A stretch of DNA of 64,000 bases from Lycocorax pyrrhopterus obiensis. Taxonomy: Eukaryota > Chordata > Aves > Passeriformes > Paradisaeidae. Of this stretch, positions 32,556 to 45,000 are shown one piece after another. The stretch's first letter is position 1. The number at the start of each line of letters is the position of its first letter. The notes below the pieces were generated by a model, which was given only the letters and a program-made list of their open reading frames with translations, had not been told where the DNA came from and did not search any database. The position numbers were made by a program, and so were the translations under genes. Location: positions 47,568,975 to 47,632,974 of the forward strand of contig JACSVZ010000007.1 in the NCBI GenBank assembly GCA_014706295.1, read 5' to 3'.

Positions 32556-35500
32556 TTTTGGTGGCAAAGCCCTGCTATTTACATGGACCTGTTGCATTCT
32601 CTGACTTACTTTGAAGAACAAGTGCTGGTGCCCCAAGAGTGCTTGTCTCAGCAACCCACACAACACGGGGCAGGGAGCAATACAGGTGCCCCAACTCTCC
32701 TGAGGTATGGCAGTCTCTTACAACTACTCTGGCATTGCTGTTGTTCTTGATTACCTTCTTCTATCTTTTTTTTAGGGGCTAACTAGGATAAGTGTCACTT
32801 TTAAGTAACCTCATTGTCATCAGTCATTTATACACAAAAATCAACGACAAGTGTGCAACCCTGAGTAACACTGAGTACAATTTAAAGGTACCCATCTCTA
32901 GCACTTGCAGCTTTTAAGAGAGAAAGATGGATGCTCATTAGTAATCTTACCTTAAACATCTAAACATACTTGGATAGGGTACTTGTAAGATTAGAGTTTA
33001 TAAATTTGTTTTTCCCAAAAGGGTTACAGTTCATTACATAAATATCCAAGCTAGAGAATGTCTCTGAAAGGAACCAACATCGTAGTAGGGCCCCATGCTG
33101 CCCAAGGCAGGACACGTGTGCTCATAAGGCACCAGCCCCAGTGCTAGAGGTGCAGGGTCTGTTGTGCAGCAGATGTGCACAGAGAAATTCTAACTACACG
33201 TCCTATGCTTGGTGTTCTACAGTATAACCTTGAATTCGCCCCCTCTACACAAATCTGTGCAGCTCCATTCCCATGGGGGCTGGATGTTTGTTGGCTCAGC
33301 TGTAGCCATGCATATACTCCTTACAAAGTATCCTGGGTAGCACACTTCTGTGAAGGGTTTGTCAAGTTCTAAGTAATTAATTTCCAAATGTTGTACATGT
33401 GATCTTCAAGGTTTATATAACAGTTATTGCAAACCAGTTATGCAACGTGCAGTCTTTGTTCTGGGAACTTTTTGTGGGAGCAAACGCAGAGCAGTAACAG
33501 ACGGTGGAGAGTGACACCCAGAGCAATGCCTTTGCTTACTGCCAGTGCTCCAACAACAATGGTAGCAGCAGGGCCAAGGGATTCTATTTTTCTATGTAAA
33601 AATTATGTGGCTCATTGTTAAAAATGAACCCTACAGCTGAATGGAGTCCTTTATTTAATCTGGATGACAGAAACCCTGAAATAGAATTGTTTTTCATCTG
33701 GAGCTAGAAAAACAAGTTTTATTACCCATTCTTATAAACCTTAGGAGATCTGTGTTCTTGGAAAGGTCACAAAAAGCTAGGGATTTTTTAGCACTTTCTA
33801 ATCATGGCAGTTGATCTCATCATTGCTTGAGGGGCTGAAGAACTTTATGACATGTGTGGCAAACAGGGCACTTTTTATTTGGACAGGGCTGTTACTGCTG
33901 GCTCGAAGCAACAGCCACAAAGAGGTAAGTTCAGCTCCCTGAAGAGCAGCTGCACTGCATTAAATGAACCCAAGGACTCTGTTCTAGCACCCTGTCTGCC
34001 ACCACAGGAACTGAAAAACATACATTTGAAAATTCAGTTCTTAGCTTTTGCAGCAGAATTACTTCTGCCACTTGCACCAAAGTTTCTGAACTTGGAACAT
34101 CAAGACAAAAGTAATAAATATCAGGAGAAAGTGAACAGCAAGTATATTCCCCACAAGGACAGGAAAGCCTCTGACCATCCCAATGAAGGAAACAGCCCAA
34201 TTGCTGCTTTGGGAGAAACTATGCAAAGGAAAGGACTCGGGAGAGGATGCATGGAAGAACAGAAGAGAAAAGTGATGGATACAGAGGTCATTGCTGCCAT
34301 GACTGAAAGTTTTCAAATGTGATTGGAGAGAGAGCTAGTTAATCTCATCTAGGCTCTCTGTCCCACAAAAGGTTGGAGCAGATGATCTTTCCCTCCCAAC
34401 CTGGGCAGCAGCACAATCAAGCCTCTCCCCTCACCATGGCCCTTTCAGGGCTTTAGAGGAAATGGCATTCTGCTGTGATGGGAAAGCATAAACAAACACA
34501 GGCATAATTTGTCATGTTACTGTTCAGGGTACAGAGTAACTTCTACCTCCAATTCAGGAGCTCTGTCATTTTTGTAGGAAGTATAGATTTAAAAAATAAA
34601 CTATATATTTTTCACAAAGACTAATCAATTACTTTCACAGCAAAACCAGCATCCCTTGCAACTACATCAATATTATAAGGCTCTTCAGAAGTGCTGTAAT
34701 AGTATTTAAAATTATATACATTCCCTGTAATATTTAAAATAATTTTAGAAAGGAATAAATGAAATGCAGCCTGAAATAAAAGGTATTCTATCTTATATCA
34801 TGGTGGCAAACCCGAGCCAGACGTTGTACGTCTTTGTCCAGACATGGATTCAGGTGTAATCAGATCACCTGCTGGATGATCCCAATTGCTTTAGTGCTGC
34901 TAGTGACAATTAGTTTTCTCATGAAAAGCCTCTGAAGAAGTTTTGGGTATTCAGTGGCTACAGGTATGCTTGTTTCAGATGAAAATCCAGTTTCTGAGCT
35001 ACGCAGTCCTTTCCATATTTCAGCATATTCAGTCTTACAAAATAAATGTATAACATAATTGTATCTTTAAATTGTTACCATTATTTCATATTACTTCTCT
35101 AGGAGCTTGCTTAAAGTGTCCTGGAATATAAACTGCTTTTTAAACAATCATAGAAGACTATGCCTTCTTTGATGAGAAACAAATACAGATCAAACCTCTA
35201 CTTCTCTTACGACAATTGCCTGGATTTGGGTCAAAGGCAAGTAATCAGTTACAAAAATTTGTTTAGAAGTGAGCTGCTTAGAGATGCATTTTCATTTTTA
35301 GTACTCCCAGAGTTCTATTAAATTAACAAATAAAAAACAAATTACTTTTGAATTTTCAAATATTCAGGTCTATTTTTAATGAATATTTATATTAAAATGG
35401 TCATCTGTCAAAGCATACCAAAACAGGTGCCTGCTCAAACAAAAATTTACTTTTTACTCACAGCATATGTACAGATGTAATGGCTGTTTGACTGCATAGT

Positions 35501-35583
35501 TACATATGCACAGGCAAACCAAGCTGAAGGAAATTACTGAAGTCTGCCAACTAGAGGACAGTGGAGCATCCATTTGGCAGATG
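32556..35583. other. Convergent spacer between PSMC1 and NRDE2
   Basis: About 3 kb of AT-rich sequence between the two 3' ends. It has one open frame of 156 codons (33852-34322, plus) with no recognisable similarity. No repeat element is recognised. Some of it may be alternative 3' UTR of either gene. Confidence 0.5.
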
Positions 35584-35589
35584 TTTATT
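35584..35589 (-). promoter_or_regulatory. Candidate NRDE2 polyadenylation signal
   Basis: This is AATAAA on the minus strand about 380 nt after the NRDE2 stop codon. It is the first canonical hexamer I noticed downstream, but others occur further on in this AT-rich spacer, so the real site could differ. Confidence 0.4.
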
Positions 35590-35971
35590 TCCTGTGCTGC
35601 TCACCAAGCCATAGTTGGCATGTACTGAACCTTTTCTGAACCCTAGGGAATGTAATTTCAAACAATAGAATAAGAAATGCAGGCAACTTTCAACAGGAGG
35701 CTATTTAAAGAGGGTATCCTTCTGTGGGAGCCAGCAATACTTCAGAGAAATGGATCCATTGCTGTAAGCAAAAGGCAGTCCTTGATTCCAGAATACTTGC
35801 AGGTAGTAGAACTCCATTTTGATAGGAATTTATATAAAAGATTTAACAACAACAAAATAACAAGTACATAGTACCCAAGTCCCAACAGAGTTCCTGTATG
35901 AAAAGAGATGGATCTAATTGTTAGCTTTGGAAGTAGCCTCTGTACTTTTTCCAATCTGCTACAATCTTCTT

Positions 35972-36097
35972 TTAAATCTCTAGTAGTAGATCCAGTTCTT
36001 CCATAGGTACCCGCACTCTCAATTCTTTTTCAGTCATTAGATCGAGCGTCTCTTGCAGATCATCAGGGAAATACTCTACTGCATCCATGTAGAGTAC
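35972..36097 (-). CDS. NRDE2: NRDE2 exon 14 and stop
   Basis: The acceptor CTTTCCAG is followed by GTA CTC TAC ATG. The exon encodes [20 protein letters not shown], then [20 protein letters not shown] and I, ending in TAA at 35974-35972. The EYFPD and MTEKELRVR motifs are the conserved C-terminus. Confidence 0.97.
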   Translation of the reverse strand, partial: VLYMDAVEYFPDDLQETLDLMTEKELRVRVPMEELDLLLEI

Positions 36098-39000
36098 CTG
36101 GAAAGACAACAAGAATATTTTCTGTGCAATCTTTCTAGCAAGAAACACAGCATAAAGAAGTATGTAAACAGCAACAACTCTGTAGCAAGAACATAAATAT
36201 TGTGTATTCTTTAAAGTAATACAAACGGGATTAGTACTCTACAGTGACAGCCAAGTAGATGTTTAAGCAAGTCTTTTCCAACTCTTACTAAATAACTTCA
36301 TTCAAAAAGATAAAATGGAGGTCAAGAGGTACTGGAGCATTTGCAGCACATACAGACATTACCTGAGGAGTTGCAGGTTCTCCTAAATAGTTTTATATAT
36401 TATTACATAAATAATTTTTTATTTGGCTACGTATTTCTGATACTACCATGCTCATGATAAAAGTCTGAAAGGCTCAGTCATTTCTAGATCACACAGGATT
36501 TATTACTGCTGTGCCTCAATGCAACACCTGCCTGTCCTGAAACACAAACAGTACTGACAACTGACCCTGTTTCCATTTAAGATGCATCTCTTTATTTGCA
36601 GAAAATCCTAACATTACTTCCTCAGAAACCTCTCCTTTCATTTGCATATAAGTCCTTACAACAACTACTAAAGATTAACTTTTTTTTTTCCAAATACAGA
36701 ACTTCAAAAATTAAAGTATTATGACAAGTTTACCTGTTTTCTGTGCTTACCTTTGCCCAAGGACAGTTTTGAAGGGCTTTATAAAACAATCCTTTACTTT
36801 TTTCTTTTTTTCCTAGTGAAGCCTGTGTGATAAAAAAAAGTTCATACTTCAGTGCAGTAATAGCTGAAATATTAAAACAATTACTTCTGAGACAAAGAAA
36901 TGATTGCTGAAAAGCTTGTGTTCTTCTGTTGTGAACTCCTTTTTACTATATACTGTGGTAGCTATGCAATTTGTCAGGTTACACTCTTCAGATGTCTTAA
37001 AGGAGTTTAAGGGCTTTACTTGTAAGACAAGTAAGAGAACAAGGACTCACAGAAAGAGCCTCTGCTGAGTATTTCAGTTCAAGTCACTGCCTTTGCCTAG
37101 ATTTGACAGTAATACTCAGCAGTGCAAATCATTAACCAAAATTTCACCTGATATGCTACACACTTACTGCAAAAAGCATCTTTTGCACAGTGCAGGTGAT
37201 AATACATTATTTTTGTGCACTGAAGAGATTGTGTACATACGTGTTCTTACTCAGCAGCAGTTTGGTACAGCTGAACCTCCTTCCATACAAAAATGGATAT
37301 GGAAAATTAGCAACTGTCTGGAAGGAGTTCAAGCTTCTTCCTCAAAGCACCCATTTAACTACGTGATACAAGTACAGAGCACACAGCTATCATGAGGTTT
37401 AGAAAGAGAAAGGCAGCAGAGGTCAGAGTACTGAACAGTCTCCTTAGCTTCAGTCATCCCAGTTACAGGAAGAAATAATTACAATTTCCTGTGAAGAAAT
37501 ATTTTGAATTGAGATACTTTAAAGAACACTTAACAAATGGGTTTTTACAGCAAAACCAAAAAACCCACTAATTTCAAAATACTGAAAATACACTAAATAT
37601 TTTGTGATCTTTGGAGAAGAAATCTTTCATAATGAGTTTAATGTTTTCTTTTACTCTGACTACATCAGTACTGCTGCTAAAAATCAAAAGGTTCCCTTGT
37701 CAATTCTTAAAATTTAGGAACTCTTTTGCAGCTCTGCAAAGAGCTTTCAGTAATGTCCTGCCTCTGCCTTTTTCACAGAATTGCAGAGGTTAGAAGGAAG
37801 CTCTGGAGACCATCTGCTCCAAGCCCTCTGCTCAAAGCAGGGTCAGCAAAAGCAGGCTGCTCAGAACCACATCCAGTTGGGTTTTGAGTATCTCCATGGT
37901 TGGAAACTACATAACCTCTGGACAATCTGAATCAGTGTTTCATTGCCCTCCCAGTAAAAAAGCTTTTTCTCATGTCTGAATGGAATTTTATATATTTAAT
38001 CTTGTGGCTATTGCCTCTTGTCTTGTCACTAGGCAGCACTGAGAAGATTCTGGCTGTCTTCACACCATCTTATGAGGTATTTCCATATTTTGACAGTATC
38101 TTCCAGCAGCCTTCACTTCTCCAAGATGAATGACCACAAATCTCCCAGCCTCTCCCTGTACAACACATGCTCCAACCCCTCATTCATTTTCATGGTTCTC
38201 AGCTATTCAAAAGGAGCCTGGACAGACAGAAAGAATATGGTGCTTTGGCCACTCCTCTTGATTTTTATCAGCTGCAAACTTGCTGATGGTACAGACTCTC
38301 ATCATCCAGACCATTACTGAAGATGTTAAAGGGCACTGGTCCCAGTATCAATCCCTGGGGTACAGCACCAGTGGCTGGCCTGCAGTTCATACTGCTGACT
38401 ACAAGCCTTTGAGCCTGGCAGTTCAGCCAGATTCCAGCCCATATCACTGTCCACAACCCATGTTTCATCAGCAAAGAGAAAACAGAGAGATCTGCAGAAC
38501 TTAGGGTAATACTGAACAATCACAACTTCTTCTATGACTATATCTGAAAATTTTAATGTTTCTAATTGATTTTGCTTCTCTAAACAATGTTATTCCAAGC
38601 TATTACTGTAACAGTATTTTCCTCCATCTTATTAGCATCTAGTAAATACTCCTTGTTCTTGTGAAAAGGTATCTTCCACAAATTAAGCACTAGTGATAAA
38701 ATACATAATGGGTGATCTTTAGCATTTGTGCATACTGGGGTGTCATTATTCGTTTGTAAAGAATAACAGTAATTCAGTTGTACATTCCTACAAACAAAGT
38801 TGTATGAAATATTTACAAGCACGTATTTGTGTAGAAATGGTTACAACTAACAGTCCCATGCAAGAGATCTCAAACACAAAACAAGATCTCTCTTTCCCCT
38901 GCCTCCTCTGTATTTCACAGCCTTCTGACTGCTGATCCCCCTCTGACAACTTATTACACTAGCGGATGTGAACAGAGGAGTAACACTGGGGAATGAAAGT

Positions 39001-42000
39001 CATTACTTTAGTGTTTTCTTCTTCCATATTGTACTTTGGAGAAGCCAGAAAACCAAGATGGCAAAGCTGACTCTGATTTTATTTATGTACTTCCATGGGG
39101 AACTATGGAAGAAACAAACATTATTGCTTTTTAGCATTAAACTGCAATGCCAGTTAACAGAATTTTTATGTGCAGCTTTTAAGATTCAAAAGACTGTCAA
39201 AATTGAAGGCAAGTTATAGAAGCTATAGCTATGTTCTGCCTACCATGCATTTATTTTGCATGTGGACTGCACCTCAAGTGTCAAGGGTGCTGGCAGATGT
39301 CACTGAGAGGTCACTCTTGACAATCTTTGATCACGGCAACTGGGAGAAGCACCCAAAGACTGAAGAAAGTAAAACATCACTCCTGCTTTCAAGAGGAAAA
39401 AGGAGTATGCAGTGGACTACGGGCTGGTCAGCCTCACCTTGTACCCTGGGAAGGTGACAGAGAAGCTAACCCTGGAAATAATTTCCAGGCATGTGAATGA
39501 AAAGAAGATCAGCAGCAGACTGTGAATTCAGTAAAGGTCATGACTGACCAACTCAGTAAACTGCCATGATGAAATGACTGGCCTGGTGGATAAGGGGAGA
39601 GCAGTGGCATTGTCTCTCTGGACTTCAGTAAGGCCTTTGATACTGTCTCCTATAAGAGCCTCCTAAATAAGCAGTCGACAAAAGAATTGGATGCACACAG
39701 TGAGAAAACTGTCTCGAAGTCTGGGCCCAGAGGGTGCTGATCCATGGAACAAGTCTAGTTGCAAGTCAGTGACTAGCAGTACCCCTGGGGACACTAATTG
39801 GAACCAATCTCATTTAACATCTTCATTAATGATCTGGCTAATGGTGCAGAGTACACTCTCAGCAAGCCTGCAGATGACACAAAACTGAGAGGAGTGGCTG
39901 ATACACCCGAGGGTCATGTTGCCATCCAGAGGGGATCACAATGGGACGAAGAAATCAGCTGACAGGAACCTCGAAGTTCAACAGGAAGTGCAAATTCCTT
40001 CACCAGTATATGCCGGGGTCTACTCCACTGGCAAGCACCTTGACATCTATTGATATCTTATGACATACTTTTTATCTGTGTGAGATGACAGACACAATGT
40101 CTGCATGTGTATTAAGACTACATTGTCAGCAACTATTACTCCTAATCCACGTGAATTACCTTTTCCTTAATGTTCCCAACAATAAGGAGCAGTACAATTC
40201 AAATATATCACTTTGCAAATCACAGAGGCATGGCAGCATTTAGTATTCATTTTTCTAAGCAATATTCCAGCCATGTTTGTGAGAATTCCAAAACAAAACA
40301 AAACTGATACTCTTCTTCTTACCATAAAGTTCAAATACATTCTCCATAGCAGTGGACAATGGGTACCATTTTCACTCTGAACTGCATGTTCAAATAGAGC
40401 TACAATCCGATTTGTTAATCCAGTTTCAGGAATAGTACAATGTATCTCACCAACATCTGCCCTGAAACACAGAAGAGAGAAGAAACAACAGTCCTTTAAA
40501 CCTAAGCCAAGGGACCACATCTGGGTAAGAAGGGTTAAAGAACGATGTACTGCCTGTTCACAGCACCGTATATAGCCAGGCTTTGGTAATTCGTGCTATA
40601 AACTCAATGTTATAAACCAGATTTTTAGCACTTGCTAATGAAATCAACACATTTCTAAATAGGAAAATTAGGGAAAAATATAAATTAAGTATTTTTGTGA
40701 AAATTCATGTAGAATGTTCAAAAATCATTTCTCTTTGAACATGAGAATCCACTATCATATGATCTTAAAACACCTTAGTCTACTTCTAAGATTATTTATC
40801 ATTCTAAGTTTGGCAGAGCAGCTCAAAAGAAATTCAAGTCTGGATCAGCACATCTTCTTCTGGTGCCCAGGCAAGTTTGTTCAAATTTATTCCTCACTTT
40901 TGTAAGGCCATACATAGGTCTTTGATCAAGGTCAAAATTACAACTCTGGATTTCAACCACAATTACAACAGTAATTTTCACCCAGAGATGCAAATCCCCT
41001 AAGATCTGGGCAGAACACAAAAGCAGGTATGTAGTTTTCACCAAAGTACTGATTTCCTTCTATAGCCAATACAGACTGGCTTACTTTTGATGCTTGAGCT
41101 TGAAGAAACAGACTGGAGCACTGATGGCAACATCACTTGTCTGTGCATATTCTCTTAGCCTGCCAGCTTGTTCCACTCCCCATTAACACTTGGCTCCTAA
41201 CCTGTCTCTTTTTCTCATGTGCCTTTCAAGTAATTTTCCCTCTCACCTTAACCTTTGCCATAAGGGAAGATTATGTAACCTACTCTGCATGGAGTCAAAC
41301 ATTTGAAGCCTTGTACCTAACGCTGACTTACAAACATTCCTGTTTTACCCTTCATGTTCATTTTTTCATCTGAATTCCATGCACTTAAGCAGAAATACAA
41401 ACCAGAATATGAAATAGTCAGACATAGCACAGATGTTTTCTTATTTTGTCGCAACATCACAAAACATTAGTTTTATGCATGACTGACAGGCCACTTATCT
41501 CCCTGCTGCAGTAGTTCAGCTCTGCTCTTGCAACACCTAACTTGTCCCTTATAATCTATGGGAAAGGCTTTGCTAGCAGTGAACAATCTGGAAAGGAACT
41601 CAATGTCACTGAGAAAATAATTCTGAAATTTTCAGTTCCAAGTAACAATAATGAAAACCGATCATAGTGTTAATCTGTAATTAACAGAAAATAAAAAGTA
41701 CAATCCTCTTTTACATTTGGCGGCTGTAGAACTCTTATTACAATTTAGGATGACATAGACTAACAGCTCAGGAATGTCACTATCATGCCTGAATGCCTGT
41801 TGCCCGCCTGCAGCAGTCAAAGAAGTGCTCCATCATTTCAAAGTATACAGATAATTACGTAATTTCACCAAGTGTGAATATTGTGAGCTTATAGCTCTGT
41901 AAAACTTCCAGGTAACTCTTCCCTAGAAATCTGTTGCTATGTGCAGACACAAACAACCAAGCTGTCGATGTCACTGGAGATATGTAGGTAGCAGTGGATA

Positions 42001-45000
42001 GGTAGCTCCAAACAATGAGATGACACCAGCTGAGAGACTAAGCTCTAAGAATGAACACGTACCTTGTTCCCATATCTCCTACCCTTTTCTCCTTTCTCAG
42101 GAGCAAAAAATCTGAGCCCAGACCACTGTGAGTTCATAGATTTTCCAGCCTCTTCTACTTAGTAACAGCCCCATATGAAAACTGAACTCTCAAGGACTCA
42201 CTATGGAAACAGACCTGCCACAACTGTATTCTGTGATTCAGGAGTAAAATAGGGCAGCAGCTCAGACAGAAACTGCAGTGTAGCTCTGTATTATGCTCTT
42301 TATTGCTGGAGTACTAAAATGCAGCAGTTTCTAAGCTCACAGTGTCTATATTGGCCATCTAAGCAGGCTTAGTTATTTAATAATTCCTTAAAGAAATGTG
42401 TATCATCCTGAAGCCAGTAGCAAGTAATCAAACAAATTCAAATACAATCTGGTTCAGTAGAAAGGACATAAGGCTATCACCCAGGGCTCTAATTCTATTC
42501 AAAATTCTGCCACTGACTCCCTGTTCAGCCTTGAACAAAAAACCTCTAGCTACAGCTTCTTCATCTGAAAAATGAGAACTGTGATAGCACTTTCTCTCCT
42601 CTGTTAGGTGATTAGACAGATTCAAAAAAGCATAATTGTAAGGAGCTGCAAGGTATTACCTCTGGACCTTCTCTGTGAGTTTTTTTCTCATCTGCTCTGC
42701 TTGGATTGCAAACAGCCATGGCTCTAAAGAGTTAGTAGACCTTGTGACATTATCAAAAAATCTTCGTGCTTTGCTCGCACTGTGAGACTTCCTTTGGATG
42801 TGGATGTATGACCTCCAAAGAGATTGGTTGCTAGGATACCGTTTCAGAGCCTCCGTTAGTGCCTCTCGCAGGGGATTCAAAGGATAAACACTAATTTTCA
42901 TGTGGAATCTCAGTAAATTTGTATGCAGCAGTGTGACAGCTTCAAGAGCAGTGGGAAAATTTAGAATGCCAAAATTCTCTCCAGTATTTTCACATTTCTG
43001 TGAACCAGAAGCTTCAAGTTTTTCTGAAGCCTGGGTATAAATTAATACTGCAGCATCAATCCCAACAGTCAAATACTGGAACAGTGCATAACAACCAACC
43101 AGGTTAACCAGCTGATCAGTATCATTGACCTGATCCTGATCAGAAACTGGTGTTTTACTTAAATAATCTTGCAGTGCATGCTCATATGTTTTACGAGCTT
43201 TCAAGACATTCACAGATAACACTTGTCCACTATAGGGCACATATGGTCCGTTTTCAGTCAATTTGGTCAATATGTGAACAGCACGTGACATGACAGCTCC
43301 TTCTATACTTTCTAGCAGTTCCACCTCCAGCTGAGCATAAAGCAGGCTGAGGCTGCAGAGCTGGGCACTCTTCAATCCTCCTGTCCCTGCTGTGCAAAGA
43401 GCTGTGTCAAACACCTTCCTGGCATCATCTGTGTTACCAAGCAGCCATTCTAGGTACGCATAAAGTTTCCAGAGACAAAGGTTGTTTCGGTTGTCAGGTG
43501 CTTTAAGGAAATTCTTGGCCAACTTTTTACTTTTCCTCCCTTGTGCTTTTAGCTTCTTTTTCTTTTTTGCTTGGAGACACTGAATTACCTGCAGAAAATA
43601 AACAAGAGCATATTTTGAGAGAGATGGAAGAAGGAAGGAGAAAAAAAAACCCTCACAGCAATTTTTTATTTCATTACTGTGTTTTGTTTTTATATTGTTT
43701 CCTATTTTACCACCAGCCAGATCTGTTGCTACTGAATACTGTTGTCACAACTGCCTGTTGTCAGCTCCCTCCAACACAGTCAAATTACAAAGGCTTATCA
43801 TTCTTACTCCTGCTGCTGACATTAAGTAATAATATCAAACTTCATTCTTTTAAAAGGCCAGCTGCTCACAGAGCTGCTAACTTGTGGTGGTTGAGAAAAG
43901 GAAAAAAAATGATGTAGCTTATGACTACCACAAATAAACCCAAGTAGCTTTTCACAGTGGGCAACATGCTAACAGACAAATGTGGAGATTGGATGGGAAG
44001 ATTACAGGACATGAGATCTCCTGGTCAGGTAGTGTTGAGGTAAGAGAGGGTGAGCTTACTCATAAGGAAACACCATATCAAACTTTCTTAAGAACTAGGA
44101 AGGCAACCTGGAAGCTCTGCCCTTCTGTGGGCATTTATTAGAGCAGTTTTACTTGAATAAATCCATATGCATAGAATCACAGAATTTTAAGGGTTGGAAG
44201 GGATCTTAAAGATTATCTAGTCCCAACCCCTCCTGCTGCAGGCAGGGACACCTCACACTATACCAGACAAGGCCTTATCTAACCTAGCCTTGGACACTGC
44301 CAGAGTTGGGGAAAGTGATATGGTGTTATATCCTTCAAGAATATTACAAAAGTAACTTGTACAGGAGGCAGAAAGTTTCTTGATTAGGTGCTTTTGTTAT
44401 GGTATCAGAGACAATCCACTTAGTGGTACTTCGCTGACTCACTTTGCTCTGTAAAAAAACCCCTTGCAGCGATTCCTGTCCAGCATACAATGTATCATAC
44501 AATAACATTTATCCAAAACTTCAAAAAATAGTTTGCTACAAGCATGCCACTCTGTAACATCTACTGAAGAAAAGGGGGTTTTGGTTTGCTTTTTTTCCCC
44601 TTGAGCAATCTTAACTGGCATTTCCTGATTTGAAGACTTAGTCCTGCAAGACAACTTTCATGAAAATTTATTTTAATTCAATATAAACATTAAAACAGAA
44701 GAAAGCCACACATCACAAAAGTGATTATATGCAGACCCTTCATTACCTTAGATATTTCATACTGTAGCCAACAAATGGCCAGGTTAGATTTTTCCTTTCC
44801 TGTAACTATCTGGGACAGAACTTGGAAGACATTCTGTATGAACTCCTCTCCTTCTTTATAGTGGCCTATCTGACGTCTGCCTCGTAACATGGTATCCATA
44901 TGACCAATACTGTTAAATCCAGAAAGTGGAAAATCAACAGAAGTCAGCGGTTTATCATCATAAAGCACACTGTCAAAGATGTTATTTTCATCCATGGCAA

